DNA of 64,000 bases. Origin: Doryteuthis pealeii. Taxonomy: Eukaryota > Mollusca > Cephalopoda > Myopsida > Loliginidae. Below, piece after piece: positions 10,903-20,034 of this stretch. A program made the position numbers and the translations under genes. Below the pieces are notes generated by a model. It ran no database searches, had not been told where the DNA came from, and saw only the letters and a list, made by a program, of their open reading frames with translations. Within the stretch, counting starts at the first letter, position 1; each line of letters opens with the position of its first letter. The stretch is from contig CM042152.1 of the NCBI GenBank assembly GCA_023376005.1, forward strand, positions 88,573,208-88,637,207, written 5' to 3'.

Positions 10903-11191
10903 TGAAGGTGCGTGGCCTAATGGTTGGGGTTGTAGGAAATGGACTCGTCGACTCAAGTTCAATTCCTGGACGAAGCTGTTAGCATTTCACATGGCGTTAA
11001 TACCCTTGGGATAGGTATGAATTCAATTCTCCCTCCAGATATGGGTAAATAGCAGGGCAGACTGGGCTCTTTAATCATGGCTAGGTAACCAGTCTAGGAG
11101 AAGGAAAACTCTGAATCCAAACCTGTTAAACTCTGCTTAAGAAATTGATCTTGTGTTGCATCCTGCTCATGTAGAGGGGTTAGTGTGCGTG

Positions 11192-11197
<6 letters not shown>
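10903..11197 (+). mobile_element. SINE-A, full length with tRNA-like head
   Basis: The reference copy. The head has an A-box-like GTGGCCTAATGGTTGGGG and a B-box-like AGTTCAATTCC. The body has CATTTCACATGGCGTTAATA, CCCTTGGGATAGGTATGAAT, GGTAACCAGTCTAGGAGAAG and AACTCTGAATCCAAACCTG. The 3' end is TTGTGTTGCATCCTGCTCAT, AGGGGTTAGTGTG, then (TA)n. Transcription by RNA polymerase III and LINE-assisted retroposition are inferred from the family type. Confidence 0.9.

Positions 11198-11230
<33 letters not shown>
11198..11230. repeat. (TA)n tail of SINE-A
   Basis: TA run directly after the SINE-A 3' end. The same arrangement occurs after the copies at 11664 and 61394, so the TA tract belongs to, or grew from, the SINE tail. 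Confidence 0.9.
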
Positions 11231-11234
<4 letters not shown>

Positions 11235-11323
11235 TTATTTATTTATATGTACTACTATGTGAACATAGCGTAAGTAGTTAATCCAATAGGGCTCAATATA
11301 TTGTGAATATAGAGCATTAATAG

Positions 11324-11498
11324 TCATAGAAGAAGTTATTTCCCGACCGCGGTTTTGATGTTACTCCAACACTTCAGGAAGAATTAAAAAGATATCAGTC
11401 TAGCTATATAAAGTAACCGAAATAAAATTCCACTCAATCCCCCTGATGAATGTGTTGGAGTAACACCGAAACCTCGGTCGGGAAATAACTTCTTCTAT

Positions 11499-11502
<4 letters not shown>
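11324..11502. mobile_element. Foldback element with about 50-bp inverted arms
   Basis: Arms 11324-11378 and about 11441-11502 are inverted copies. Both read outward through GTGTTGGAGTAACA, CGGTCGGGAAATAACTTCTT and CTATGA. The arms differ by a few substitutions and a small indel, and the spacer is about 65 bp. There are no open frames. The outward strand of the right arm holds the hammerhead-like fold annotated separately; the left arm carries a damaged version. The element sits between TA tracts. Confidence 0.8.
11439..11483 (+). ncRNA. Hammerhead-ribozyme-like fold (type I order)
   Basis: Core elements in the right order: stem I strand CCC (11440-11442), CTGATGA (11443-11449), helix II GTGTT/AACAC (11452-11456 with 11462-11466, loop GGAGT), GAAA (11468-11471), stem III ACC/GGT (11471-11473 with 11476-11478, 2-nt loop), cleavage triplet GTC ending at 11479, stem I strand GGG (11480-11482). 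A very short stem III and a GUC site are typical of hammerheads in animal retroelements (Schistosoma satellite, Penelope-like elements). Oddity: extra AT before helix II and an extra C after it replace the usual 10.1/11.1 pair, so activity is uncertain. Confidence 0.5.

Positions 11503-11541
<39 letters not shown>
11503..11541. repeat. (TA)n microsatellite
   Basis: TA run directly abutting the foldback element. Confidence 0.9.
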
Positions 11542-11547
<6 letters not shown>

Positions 11548-11663
11548 CCATTGTAACTAACCTTCATCCTCTGTATTTGTTTGATGGGTATTATGCTACA
11601 AGATGAGAAGGGATAGATAGCATATGCAAAGGGAAATCTTTTATACATACTCACTCTGAGTTA

Positions 11664-11856
11664 AAGCTGTTTGCATTTCACATGGCGCTAATACCCTTGG
11701 GAAAGATATGAATCCAATTCTCCCTCCAGATATGGGTAAATAGCATTATAGCTAGGTAACCAGTCTAAGAGAAGGAAAACTCTGAATTCAAACCTGTTAA
11801 ATTCCGCTTAAGAAATTGACATTGTGTTGCATCCTGCTCGTATGGAGGGGTTAGTG

Positions 11857-11857
<1 letters not shown>
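11664..11857 (+). mobile_element. SINE-A, 5'-truncated
   Basis: Begins in the body at AGCTGTTTGCATTTCACATG, lacks the tRNA-like head, and ends TTGTGTTGCATCC, GGAGGGGTTAGTG, then (TA)n to about 11897. Confidence 0.85.
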
Positions 11858-11901
<44 letters not shown>

Positions 11902-11927
11902 TATTAATACTATTGTAACTAACCTTC

Positions 11928-12248
11928 TGTTGGAGTTTTTGGATTTATAAGGCGTGTGGTAGATGCCCACTCCTACTTATAGACTTGCCTATAACCATGT
12001 GACCTGGGAAGGATTCCTATTGTCCAATCACTGGCAGTGCTCTGCTGCTGATATGATTATTTATACTGACCTTTTCTGGTCATACTAGTATTACTACTTG
12101 GATCTTCTTGGGCGACGGAATGTAGTATTATATCGCGGGACTTATTCACTTACCAAAGGATACTATACCACAGGACTTATTGATTTACTTACTTATTTAC
12201 TTTAAGTTCTTTTACAACTGGTCAAGGATGGCGGCCAGATACTTAACA
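11928..12248 (+). mobile_element. Solo LTR with 5-bp target duplication
   Basis: A 321 bp segment starts TGTTGGAG, ends CTTAACA and is flanked by CCTTC on both sides (11923-11927 and 12249-12253). The pre-insertion sequence is visible in the direct duplicate at about 11560, where AACCTTCATCC is uninterrupted. It contains TTATTTATACTGACC as a possible promoter. No internal region is present. A related candidate is at 42656. Confidence 0.85.
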
Positions 12249-12369
12249 CCTTCATCCTCTGTATTTGATGGGTATTATGCTAAAAGAAGAGAAGAGATAC
12301 ATAGCATATGCCAAGGGAAATCTTTTATACATACTCACTTACAGTTAATGTTAATAAACTATCAAAAGT

Positions 12370-12600
12370 GAAACTGTATTTACCAAGACAGAAATGATCA
12401 ATGAATTAATTTATTTATCTTTTTCAAAACAGTTCCCCATGGTATGCAACTAATATTCCAGTGAGTTTTCCATTGGTCAAAGCACCTCGTAAACTTCTCT
12501 TGTGGTGTGAAGCTGCACCATCATATTTCTTTTAAAATTTGTGGGGGTTCTTCATGATACCTTTTAATAAGATTTAATAAAAATTTACTTAGCAAAAAAT
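12370..12600 (-). pseudogene. Mariner-type transposase C-terminal fossil
   Basis: The minus-strand frame reads FTPQEKFTRCFDQWKTHW followed by NISCIPWGTVLKK, the pattern of the mariner transposase C-terminus (FxxWxxRWxxCIxxxGxYFEG). After it comes CATTTCTGTCTTGGTAAATA, which recurs after the plus-strand mariner fossil at 21640. No catalytic region is present in this copy, so it is an inactive fragment of a DNA transposon. Confidence 0.6.
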
Positions 12601-13088
12601 GAATAAATAAACAAGGATTCATCATTTTAAAAATAAGTTAGATGACATGAAAAGATTTGTTTTCATATGAATTCCTCACTGGGACGTGTGGGTAGTTGGG
12701 TACACGCAGCGAGTTAGGCAACATAAAGTGTTGTCTTCAGTTGAATGCAATCACCTTGTTAGTGCACTCTCTATATTGCTGCACCCTGTCAGTGGGGCTT
12801 AAAATATACTGACTTTATCCCATACAGAAGGGTAAGATCCCTTCAAAAAGGGGAGTCCTGAATAAGTATTTACCAATCCCTTTGTACAAGTAGGATGTGA
12901 CACAAGGTCAATTTTTAAGCAAAGTTTTTCTTCTCCTTGACTAGTTGCTAAAACAAGGTTACAGAACTCAATCAGCTCATAGCCGGAGAGAGAATTGTTA
13001 GATGCACACCTTTATCAAAATGTATTAATGTTATGTGAAATGCAAACAGCCCCAGCCTGGATTTGAACTAAAATCACCATGGCTTTTT

Positions 13089-14049
13089 GGTTTGGTTTGT
13101 TTTACGGCATATCAACCTCAGTGGGTCATTTAATGCTGATAAAGTTGTGAAATAAATCAATTCTTATTGGATAATACAATTTTTTTTATAAATACATTTT
13201 TCTATTTAACCCATAGATGGGACCCTAACAGGTACTACCACTCAGGGTCAGAGTGGACCAGGGAGCAATGGTGATGAATGGGGTGCTCCACATTCCCCAA
13301 ACCTCCAAAACTGGAACCTCACCATCAGATAGTTTAACGTCATTCCCAGGACATGTAGACCCTCAGCCCCCGGTCAGAGTGGACCAGGAGCAATGGTGAT
13401 GAAGGGTGCTCCACATTCCCCAAACCTCCAAAACTGGAACCTCACCATCAGATAGAGTTAACGTCATTCCCAGAAGACCCTCAGCCACCCGGTCAGAGTG
13501 GACCAGGGAGCAATGGTGATGAAGGGTGCTCCACATTCCCCAAACCTCCAAAACTGGAACCTCACCATCAGATAGAGTTTAATGTCATTCCCAGGACATG
13601 TAGACCCTCAGCCACCCGGTCAGAGTGGACCAGGGAGCAATGGTGATGAAGGCGTGCTCCACATTCCCCAAACCTCCAAAACTGGAACCTCACCATCAGA
13701 TAGAGTTTAACGTCATTCCAGGACATGTAGACCCTCAGCCACCCGGTCAGAGTGGACCAGGGAGCAATGGTGATGAAGGGGCTCCACATTCCCCAAACCT
13801 CCAAAACTGGAACCTCACCATCAGATAGAGTTTAACGTCATTCCCAGGACATGTAGACCCTCAGCCACCCGGTCAGAGTGGACCAGGGAGCAATGGTGAT
13901 GAAGGGGTGCTCCACATTCCCCAAACCTCCAAAACTGGAACCTCACCATCAGATAGAGTTTAACGTCATTCCCAGGACATGTAGACCCTCAGCCACCGCC
14001 CTCTAGCACCCATATGATAAAAAGGGGTTGGGGCTTGCCATAAGGGTAA
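13089..14049 (+). mobile_element. Ret-C retroposon with internal six-fold array, 13-bp target duplication
   Basis: Runs from GGTTTGGTTTG to GCCATAAGGGTAA and is bounded by ACCATGGCTTTTT at 13076-13088 and 14050-14062, inside a minus-strand SINE-A. The long duplication shows retroposition. Since its plus-strand end is not A-rich while its reverse complement ends in AAACCAAACC, the RNA was probably transcribed from the minus strand. There is no coding capacity. Confidence 0.85.
13246..13998. repeat. Tandem array, six units of about 126 bp, inside Ret-C
   Basis: Units start with GGTCAGAGTGGACCA at 13246, 13372, 13491, 13618, 13745 and 13871 (126, 119, 127, 127, 126). Each spans the Ret-C body (GGAGCAATGGTGATGAAGG, CATTCCCCAAACCTCCAAAA, CTCACCATCAGATAGAGTTT, AGGACATGTAGACCCTCAGC). 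Other Ret-C copies have one unit. Unit 3 lacks about 7 bp. Open frames running through the array, for example on the minus strand, are periodicity artefacts. Confidence 0.95.
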
Positions 14050-14102
14050 ACCATGGCTTTTTCATATCATGATAACCATTACACAACCAACGCTTCTAGG
14101 GA

Positions 14103-14385
14103 AGTCATGAGTATGATGCTAAACTGGATCTAATGATGAGGTTCCAGTTATAGAGGTCCATTCTGATGCAGAGTGGTAATACCTGTCAGAGTCTCATCTA
14201 TGAAACAAATAGATCTGTTTAAAAATGACTTATATTCAATAAGATGGTGAGCAAAAAAAAAAAAAAAAAAAAATCTTAAGAAATTACCCCAAAATTGTAG
14301 ATATAACTGTACAATGAATACAATTCCTTAACCTCTAGGCATAAAATAACATCTCAATGGGTTACATACCATTAAAATCAATTTA
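14103..14385 (-). mobile_element. Ret-C variant, inverted
   Basis: The reverse complement gives the same order as the copy at 1843: ACCATTAAAATCAATT-type head, A/T run (14253-14273), then TGAGACTCTGACAGGTATTA and the TGGAACCTCATCATTAGATC body. Confidence 0.65.
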
Positions 14386-14481
14386 CGTTCTAAAACAATT
14401 TCAGAGCAACAGAGTGTTTCAGAATTTAATGCCTTATTAAAGTTAGAGTGGCAGCATTTGTCAGTAAAATATAACTATCAG

Positions 14482-14970
14482 TGTTATATATTGTACAAAC
14501 GGAAATATGAATTTCTGGTTTTATTAAACAAAGAAATATAACAACTGCCCATTATCAGATCAAGAGATAAAAATGGGAGTAGCTATGAATATAAAAGAAC
14601 CGAGGGCTCGAGACAGGTCAGTCGTCAGTCAGCCCCGGAGGCAGTCAGCCGGAGAGAGAGTGAGGTGATCGGGGTCAGTAATCGGGAGAGTCGGTACGAG
14701 TTAGTTGGCCGAGCGGGATCTCGTGTAGTTGGTGTTGGAAAAGCTAGCCTTAATATTTACCAACTGAAAAAGCTTGTCACCCAGAAATTTAATTGAAGGA
14801 TCGAAAGTCTAAAGACTGAATATATTAATTAAACTGACCCTCTCTCTCGAAGTTAAGAAGCTTGAATTTATTTCAATAAACTTCTGGAGGATAACTTTGG
14901 TGTTATTGTCATCCCTTACAACGAAGATAAAACTATTGCAATTTAGTACCGTGACGCCGCCGCTTCAACA
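14482..14970 (+). mobile_element. Solo LTR, GC-richer U3/R
   Basis: A 489 bp segment starts TGTTATATATTG, ends CGCTTCAACA and is flanked by TCAG (14478-14481 and 14971-14974). It has TATAAAA at 14590-14596, AATAAA at 14875-14880, and a U5-like end with GTACCGTGACGCCGCC. The middle has repeated CAGTCAGCC/GGAGAGAGAGTGAGG motifs. No internal genes. The overall plan fits a Gypsy- or BEL-type LTR; superfamily not determined. Confidence 0.75.
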
Positions 14971-14974
14971 TCAG

Positions 14975-15913
14975 TTTCATGATTTGAAGAAAATTATATC
15001 CCGATACCCCAACAAAATAAATTTGTGAACCACTAGTCAATTAAGTCACAGCTCTGGGCTAAATAATTATATATTCAAACCAATTGATATCCTTAATAAA
15101 TATAAATGTGCAGATGACAAAATATAAGATGGTGTGTTATGTGAAACTAATTAAAATGATTACAGAATCTAGACTTTTCTGAAATATCAAGTTAGATATT
15201 CTGATACAGAATTGGTTTATTATTAAAATAACAATTTTTATATGTTTTTAAGAATTCTATATAGTTATAAGCCTGCACTTGGATGTACAATGCTGAGGAT
15301 ATCTCTAGTTCTCAGTATTTAGAATGATGTAAAATAGATCTGAATTGCAGTTTTTATGTGAAACATGATACTCAGTGGACATAAAATGCCATCAACAATG
15401 AGAATGAACTAGAGAATTAGTAGAAAGCAATAAAGTGCTTTTCAAGAACGTATCTGAGAAAAACCAATTATGTTGAATGAGGCTAGATATAGTTGGGCTT
15501 CAGTCTCTTCTTGAATGCTGATTTCAAAATGAATGATGGCATTCAGAGGGTATAAAATACCTAGTAGGAGATTATGACAATGATGATGATGATAATGAAT
15601 GTGAGGGGGAGGATAAGACTGAAAGAAGAAGTTCTTGCTGCAAAGTGCTCACAGAGACTTACAAAAGATGATACAATGAGAGTAGAGAGATAGAGAAAAA
15701 GAAACTGAAAACAAAACAAAACAAAAAAAAGAAAACAAAAAAATGGCCGATCTGAAAAACTTAGCCTGGTCATGAAATAAGTTGAATCATTATTGTTGTC
15801 TAAAAAGTTTTGTTGAATTAGTCATTCAGAGTCAACACTGTAAAGGGCATATGCACTCAGCCTTTTTCTGTTCTTCTTAATTATTAGCCTTTTTGCAGAT
15901 TTCTATCGGGAAT
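14975..15913. other. No feature recognised
   Basis: AT-rich single-copy-looking DNA. A (GAT)n cluster near 15578-15596 and a purine-rich run (15690-15745) are the only patterns. No splice-flanked open frame. Confidence 0.6.
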
Positions 15914-16034
15914 TATGGGACAAAAAAGAACGGTTCCAATAATGGTAGCAAAGAATTACATTGATGCTGATTGGTTAAAGCTTTATGGTTCTTGGATAGC
16001 AGAAGCAAATTTGGATTTATTCACACTTATTCCA

Positions 16035-16450
16035 TCATTCTTTCCCTTTTTTTTTTTCCTCTTTTTTTTCTCTCTTTTTTTTTATTTTCTTTTTTTCTCT
16101 TTCTACACTCTTTTTTTTTTTTTTTCTTCTTTTTCTCTCTCTTTCTCTTCATTTTTTTCTTTCTTTCCCGCTCTCTTCTCTTCTCTTTTCTTTCCTCTCT
16201 CTCTTCTTTCCTCTTCCTCTAATCTTATCTTATTTCTTTTCTTTGCTCTTTTTTCCCTTTCACTCTTTTCTTCCTCTCTTTCTCCCTCTGCCTCTTTTTC
16301 CTCTCAGTCTTTTCTTTTATTTTGTTTTTGCTCTATTTTCCTCCGAATCTTCTTTTTCATTTTTTTCTCTCTCTTCTTAAATTTTCTTCCTCTTTTCCCT
16401 CTCACTCTTTCCTTTCATTTTCTTTTCATCTCTGTCTCTTTTTTCTCTCA
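16035..16450. repeat. 420 bp polypyrimidine tract
   Basis: An almost unbroken C/T strand (plus) with irregular TTTC and TCTC content and few purines. It produces a 198-codon F/S/L-only open frame that is compositional. Long homopyrimidine-homopurine mirror-like tracts can adopt triplex structures; mirror symmetry here is partial. Confidence 0.9.
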
Positions 16451-16589
16451 TTCTTTAATTACTAACTTTCATTATTTGCTCATATTCCTCCAAATGTTTT
16501 TCTTTTCCTGAAATTCCTTTTTTTAGCCATTTTCTTTTATTGTTTTTACTTTTTAACTTTGTATTATGAATAAAAGTTCCTACAATAGA

Positions 16590-16875
16590 ACAATAGTATT
16601 TCTCTGAATGTTTGAGATGAAGCTTGAAGATTAGTATTATCTGCGTTATTCGGACTAAATAAAGGGTTAGGTTCAAAGTTCTGTGATGGCTCCCGAGTTC
16701 GAAAAGAAAGTTTCCGAGTTCAAAAAGAATGTTCCCGAGTCCGAGAAGGTTCTCGAGTCCGACAAGAAATACCTGAAGAAGGCCGGAGGGCATATTGGCC
16801 GAAACGTTGTACAAATAACAATGAAGATGGGGACAATAGTCCGAATAACGCAGATAATACTAGAACAATAGTAAG
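16590..16875 (+). mobile_element. SINE-E, partial foldback, with 21-nt repeats
   Basis: The left arm (about 16600-16657) is the reverse complement of the tail seen at the right end (GTCCGAATAACGCAGATAAT). The centre has TAAATAAAGGGTTAGGTTCA, then 21-nt repeats with CCGAGTTC/CCGAGTCC and AAGAA at 16697-16770, encoding heptads such as SEFKKNV and PESEKVL. Next come CTGAAGA at 16773, helix GGCC/GGCC and GAAA at 16801-16804. The heptads are conserved in other SINE-E copies, but stops outside them argue against a protein. Confidence 0.7.
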
Positions 16876-16975
16876 CAAACTTCTCTTCCAAGCAATTACT
16901 AAGGACTGCTACAATACTGTGGCTTTGTACCAGGCAACTCTTGATTGATTAAATAAGATCATTTTCCATAGAGTA

Positions 16976-17810
16976 TGTATTTACCCAACCCTCCACCATG
17001 AGCCTGTTGTGACAGAATGTCAGTTTTAAAGTGGAATACAATTGGTTTGAATTCAGAGTTTTCTTTCTTCTAGATTGGTTGCCAATGTTATATACTGGCA
17101 TCAAATTCTATATGTTATATAGCGGCTTCAAATTCACGCTGCTAAATCGTGTATCTTAGTAGTCGGGTATATATGGTCACGTAGCGAAGTATGTAGTAGT
17201 TAGCTACTACCGACTACTGGACTTCAATAAACAACAGATACGTATGTACAAAGAGAGGACCCTTCTTTATTTTCTTCGGTGTGTGGGTGGTAAAGGCGCA
17301 GAGCTTCACAATGAAAATGCTGGCGGCTGGCGAAGAGCGCAGTATTCATAATGAGTGCCCGAGGGGTGTTTGCTGATGGGAGACATGAAGTGTCCTTTTG
17401 GCTGCCGGCTCAAATCTTCTCATCTTTATATTGATAGATACGCCTCCGCATCTTTATCTTTTGATCTGATAATGGACATTTGTTATATATTTCTTTATCT
17501 TCTCCCTACTTCCTTGACCGGAAACCCTCTCTTCCGCTTTCTCTTTCTTTTTAAATATGTATTTTTATCTTTCTCTTTGTCCCTCTGCCGGAAGCTTCCT
17601 TTTCCAGGCAAGGACAATACAACACCAAGGTTAAAGAACCAAGTCTTCCCTACTGTTTTCTCATAGCTGGATGCAGAAGAGATGGATTCATGCTTTTCCC
17701 AAGGGCATTAGCACAAAGTGAATGCAAACAGTCTAGTCCAGGATTTAAAATCTGGTGATAGATTCCATTTTCTACGATGATAACCATTACACTGAGCATG
17801 CCTCCATAAA
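16976..17810 (-). mobile_element. SINE-A split by a solo LTR
   Basis: The 3' half (16976-17085, ending AGATTGGTTGCCAA) and the 5' half (from 17625, CCAAGGTTAAAGAACCAAGT) rejoin exactly as in uninterrupted SINE-A copies when the LTR and one CCAA are removed. The head (GATAACCATTACACTGAGC) ends about 17810. Confidence 0.85.
17086..17624 (+). mobile_element. Solo LTR, family shared with 19450
   Basis: 539 bp, TGTTATATA...ACAATACAACA, flanked by CCAA (17082-17085 and 17625-17628). It carries GGTCACGTAGCGAAGTATGT, AATAAA at 17226-17231 (CTTCAATAAACAACAGATAC), GAGGACCCTTCTTTATTT and a (T/C)-rich second half. A partial 28-bp duplication of the start (TGTTATATACTGGC, then TGTTATATAGCGGC) is seen. 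No internal region. Confidence 0.85.
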
Positions 17811-18466
17811 GTGAGGATCATGAAGATATTCATTTCCTTTCATGTGCTTAACTTGTGCTTGACCAAGTTTAGTTTACTTGATATGTACACTGAATCAAAA
17901 CCGAAATATATGAAAAGGTTTATACACAGAAATAAATAAGTTTTGCACAAGTGCAAAACCCTTTCAGCTACAAATCATGTAAACAAAAAATTCATTAATA
18001 TTTCATCATCATAATCAGATTTCTTATTAGTAATTGATTAATTAGTGAGTTATCTTTAGTTTTACTGCATGTAAATACCAGAATTCTGTCAGTCAATATA
18101 CCTTATCTTTATAGGAGAGTTGATAAGGAACCTACCATTAGTTGGTGCCAAAATATATTTCTCTACAAGTTTTCCTAAATGCAACTGACATTTTGAGAGA
18201 CTGCAGCTATGAAAAGGCAATAAACAGAATGGAAAGCCTATCTGCATCTTTCCTCTTTTAGATTAATCTGATTTATTTTGGCTACTGCATTTGTTGGAAA
18301 TTTGCAGTTGTCCATTCGTAAATATTTGCTAATGGTAGAGGGTCAAAATAAGGACTGAATTGGGACAATATGGGTTTTTAAGTTATTACTACATTGTAAT
18401 CAACAAAGGTCGTAATGTCAGAATTGGGAGCAAGTTGGGGCAGAAGTGGAACCTGCAAAAAAAAAT
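17811..18466. other. No feature recognised
   Basis: AT-rich DNA without a supported gene, repeat family or signal. Confidence 0.55.
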
Positions 18467-18550
18467 TGGTTTGGTTTGTTCTTATTTTATGGCATATCAA
18501 CCTCAATGGGTCATTTAATGCTGACTACGTTTTTGAAATGAATTGGTGAT
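18467..18550 (+). mobile_element. Ret-C head fragment
   Basis: TTGGTTTGGTTTGTTCTTAT, GGCATATCAACCTCAATGGG and TCATTTAATGCTGAC; breaks off into T-rich DNA. Confidence 0.7.
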
Positions 18551-18838
18551 AATGTTTAATTTTCTAAAGGTTTTTTTTTTTTTTTTGACATATTTTCTTT
18601 TGTGAATGAAACTTTTAGATGTTTTTGTTAACATATATATATGTTTTCATTTTTTGGGAAGATTTTTAGATTTTGTTGTAGATGTATGCTTCTTTTATGT
18701 ATCCAAGTTGTTTTTCTGGGTTTATTTGGTAGAATATCTGTTTTAGATTTGTTGTTTGGTAGTATTTTTTTCGTATTTGTTTTAGGTTAAAAAAAACGTG
18801 TTCTGACTAAAACTCTAGCTTGAAAAGAAAAAACGTAG

Positions 18839-19345
18839 ATCATGAGGTATAATTAATAAGTATTGAGACTGTAGCTTTAAATTTAAAGGAACACATATAT
18901 GCACATCTGAGCAACAGGGTGTTTCAGAAAAATTTATATAATTTCATTATCTAATAGCATGCAAAAAATGTTCTGACTGAAACTCTAGCTTTAAAAGAAA
19001 AACTTAAAGCATGAGAACTATTGCTCTGAATCTTTTAGATGAGGCTTGATAATTTGTATTATTCAGATTATTGTCCTCATCTTTATTGTTATCTGTACAA
19101 TGTTTCGGACAATGTGTCCTCCGGCCTTCTTCAGGTATTTCTTGTCGAACTTAGGAACATTCGGCTGAAATGTTGTACAGATAACAATAAAGATGAGGAC
19201 AATAGTCCAAATAATCCAAAATAAACATGAGGTATAATCAATAAGTATCGAGACTGGAGCTTTAAATTTAAAGGAACACATATGCACATCTGAGCAACAG
19301 GGTGTTTTCAGAAAAATTGATATCATTTCATTATCTAATAACTTG
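18839..19345. repeat. Direct repeats flanking a foldback insertion
   Basis: Segments at 18839-18955 and 19226-19330 share CATGAGGTATAAT, AATAAGTAT, GAGACTG, CTTTAAATTTAAAGGAACAC and GCACATCTGAGCAACAGGGT. The GTATTGAGACTG motif resembles the end region of the mariner fossils here, so these may be transposon-end copies. Between them sits the foldback at 19037. Confidence 0.6.
19037..19222. mobile_element. SINE-E foldback (head-less)
   Basis: Inverted arms of about 70 bp (TTATTGTCCTCATCTTTATT, GTTATCTGTACAATGTTTCG on the left; TGTTGTACAGATAACAATAA, AGATGAGGACAATAGTCC on the right) around a short centre with CGGCCTTCTTCAGGTATTTC. This is the SINE-E tail in both orientations. Confidence 0.8.
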
Positions 19346-19449
19346 ACTTATTCTTGTTCAAATGATCTTAAATTTTAACAGCAAGTTTTGAAACAACTGA
19401 AAGTTCTGTTTTATGATTTCTCTCTTCCAATATATAAATGGTATTCAAA

Positions 19450-20034
19450 TGTTATATAGCGGCATCAAATTCACAACGCTAAATCGAGTATCTGTATACG
19501 TTGCAGGTATATATATGGTCACGTAGCGAAGTATGTAGTAGTCGGCTATGACCGACTACTGGACTTCAATAAACAACAGATACGTATATACAAAGATAGG
19601 ACCCTTCTTTATTTCTCTTTGGTGTGTAGTTAGGTGAGAGGCGTATAGCTTCACAATGAAAATGCCGGTGGCTGGTGAAGATGGCGACGAGTGTTCACAG
19701 TGGAAAATGCCCGAGGGTTGATGGGAGACCGAGATGATGCTATCAGCTGTTCGCTGGGGTCTGACTGACTGTTGGTTTTACCCTCTGGCTTTTGTATTGA
19801 CAACACACCTATGCATCTTTATCTTTTGATCTGGTTTTTACATCCGCGAATATGCCAACGCATTTTTATCTTTTGATCTGATAACGGACGTTTGTTATAT
19901 ATTTCTTTATCTTCTCCCTGCTTCCTTGACCGGAAAGCCTCATTCATTTTCCCCTTTTTTTAAAATATATATTTTTATAAATCTCTTTGTCTTTTTGCCG
20001 GAAGTTCTGTGTTCGGGGCGAGGACAATAAAACA
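19450..20034 (+). mobile_element. Solo LTR, second copy of the 17086 family
   Basis: 585 bp, TGTTATATAGCGGC...GGACAATAAAACA, with CAAA on both sides (19446-19449 and 20035-20038). It shares all landmarks with the copy at 17086, including AATAAA at 19568-19573 and AATGTTATATAGCGG. The different target duplications show two independent insertions rather than one element with two LTRs. A short local duplication of CATCTTTATCTTTTGATCTG lies in the U5 half. Confidence 0.88.

Larger units (their letters stand above)
11542..12357 (+). repeat. Direct duplication around SINE-A, second copy split by an LTR
   Basis: A roughly 115 bp segment (TAATACCATTGTAACTAACC, ATCCTCTGTATTTG, GATGGGTATTATGCTA, GGGAAATCTTTTATACATAC) occurs at 11542-11660 and again at 11901-11927 plus 12249-12357. 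The second is interrupted by the solo LTR, so the first serves as its empty-site reference. Between the two lie a 5'-truncated SINE-A and its TA tail, so the tail-plus-flank unit was duplicated in tandem. Confidence 0.75.
12868..14092 (-). mobile_element. SINE-A interrupted by a Ret-C retroposon
   Basis: Left part (12868-13088) carries the SINE-A 3' end and body in reverse (GTAGGATGTGACACAAGGTC, AATGTTATGTGAAATGCAAA). The head resumes at 14050 (CATGATAACCATTACAC). The interruption is a retroposon with a 13-bp target duplication. Upstream, 12670-12867 resembles the 3' extension of the Ret-C long form in reverse, degenerate. Confidence 0.85.

Noticed and set aside
15915..16511. 198-codon plus-strand open frame
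   Set aside because: Almost only F, S and L from a C/T-rich tract; composition, not a protein.
17086..20034. One LTR retrotransposon with two LTRs
   Set aside because: Each LTR has its own different 4-bp target duplication (CCAA and CAAA), and the first sits within a SINE-A that resumes directly after it; the space between holds unrelated repeats.
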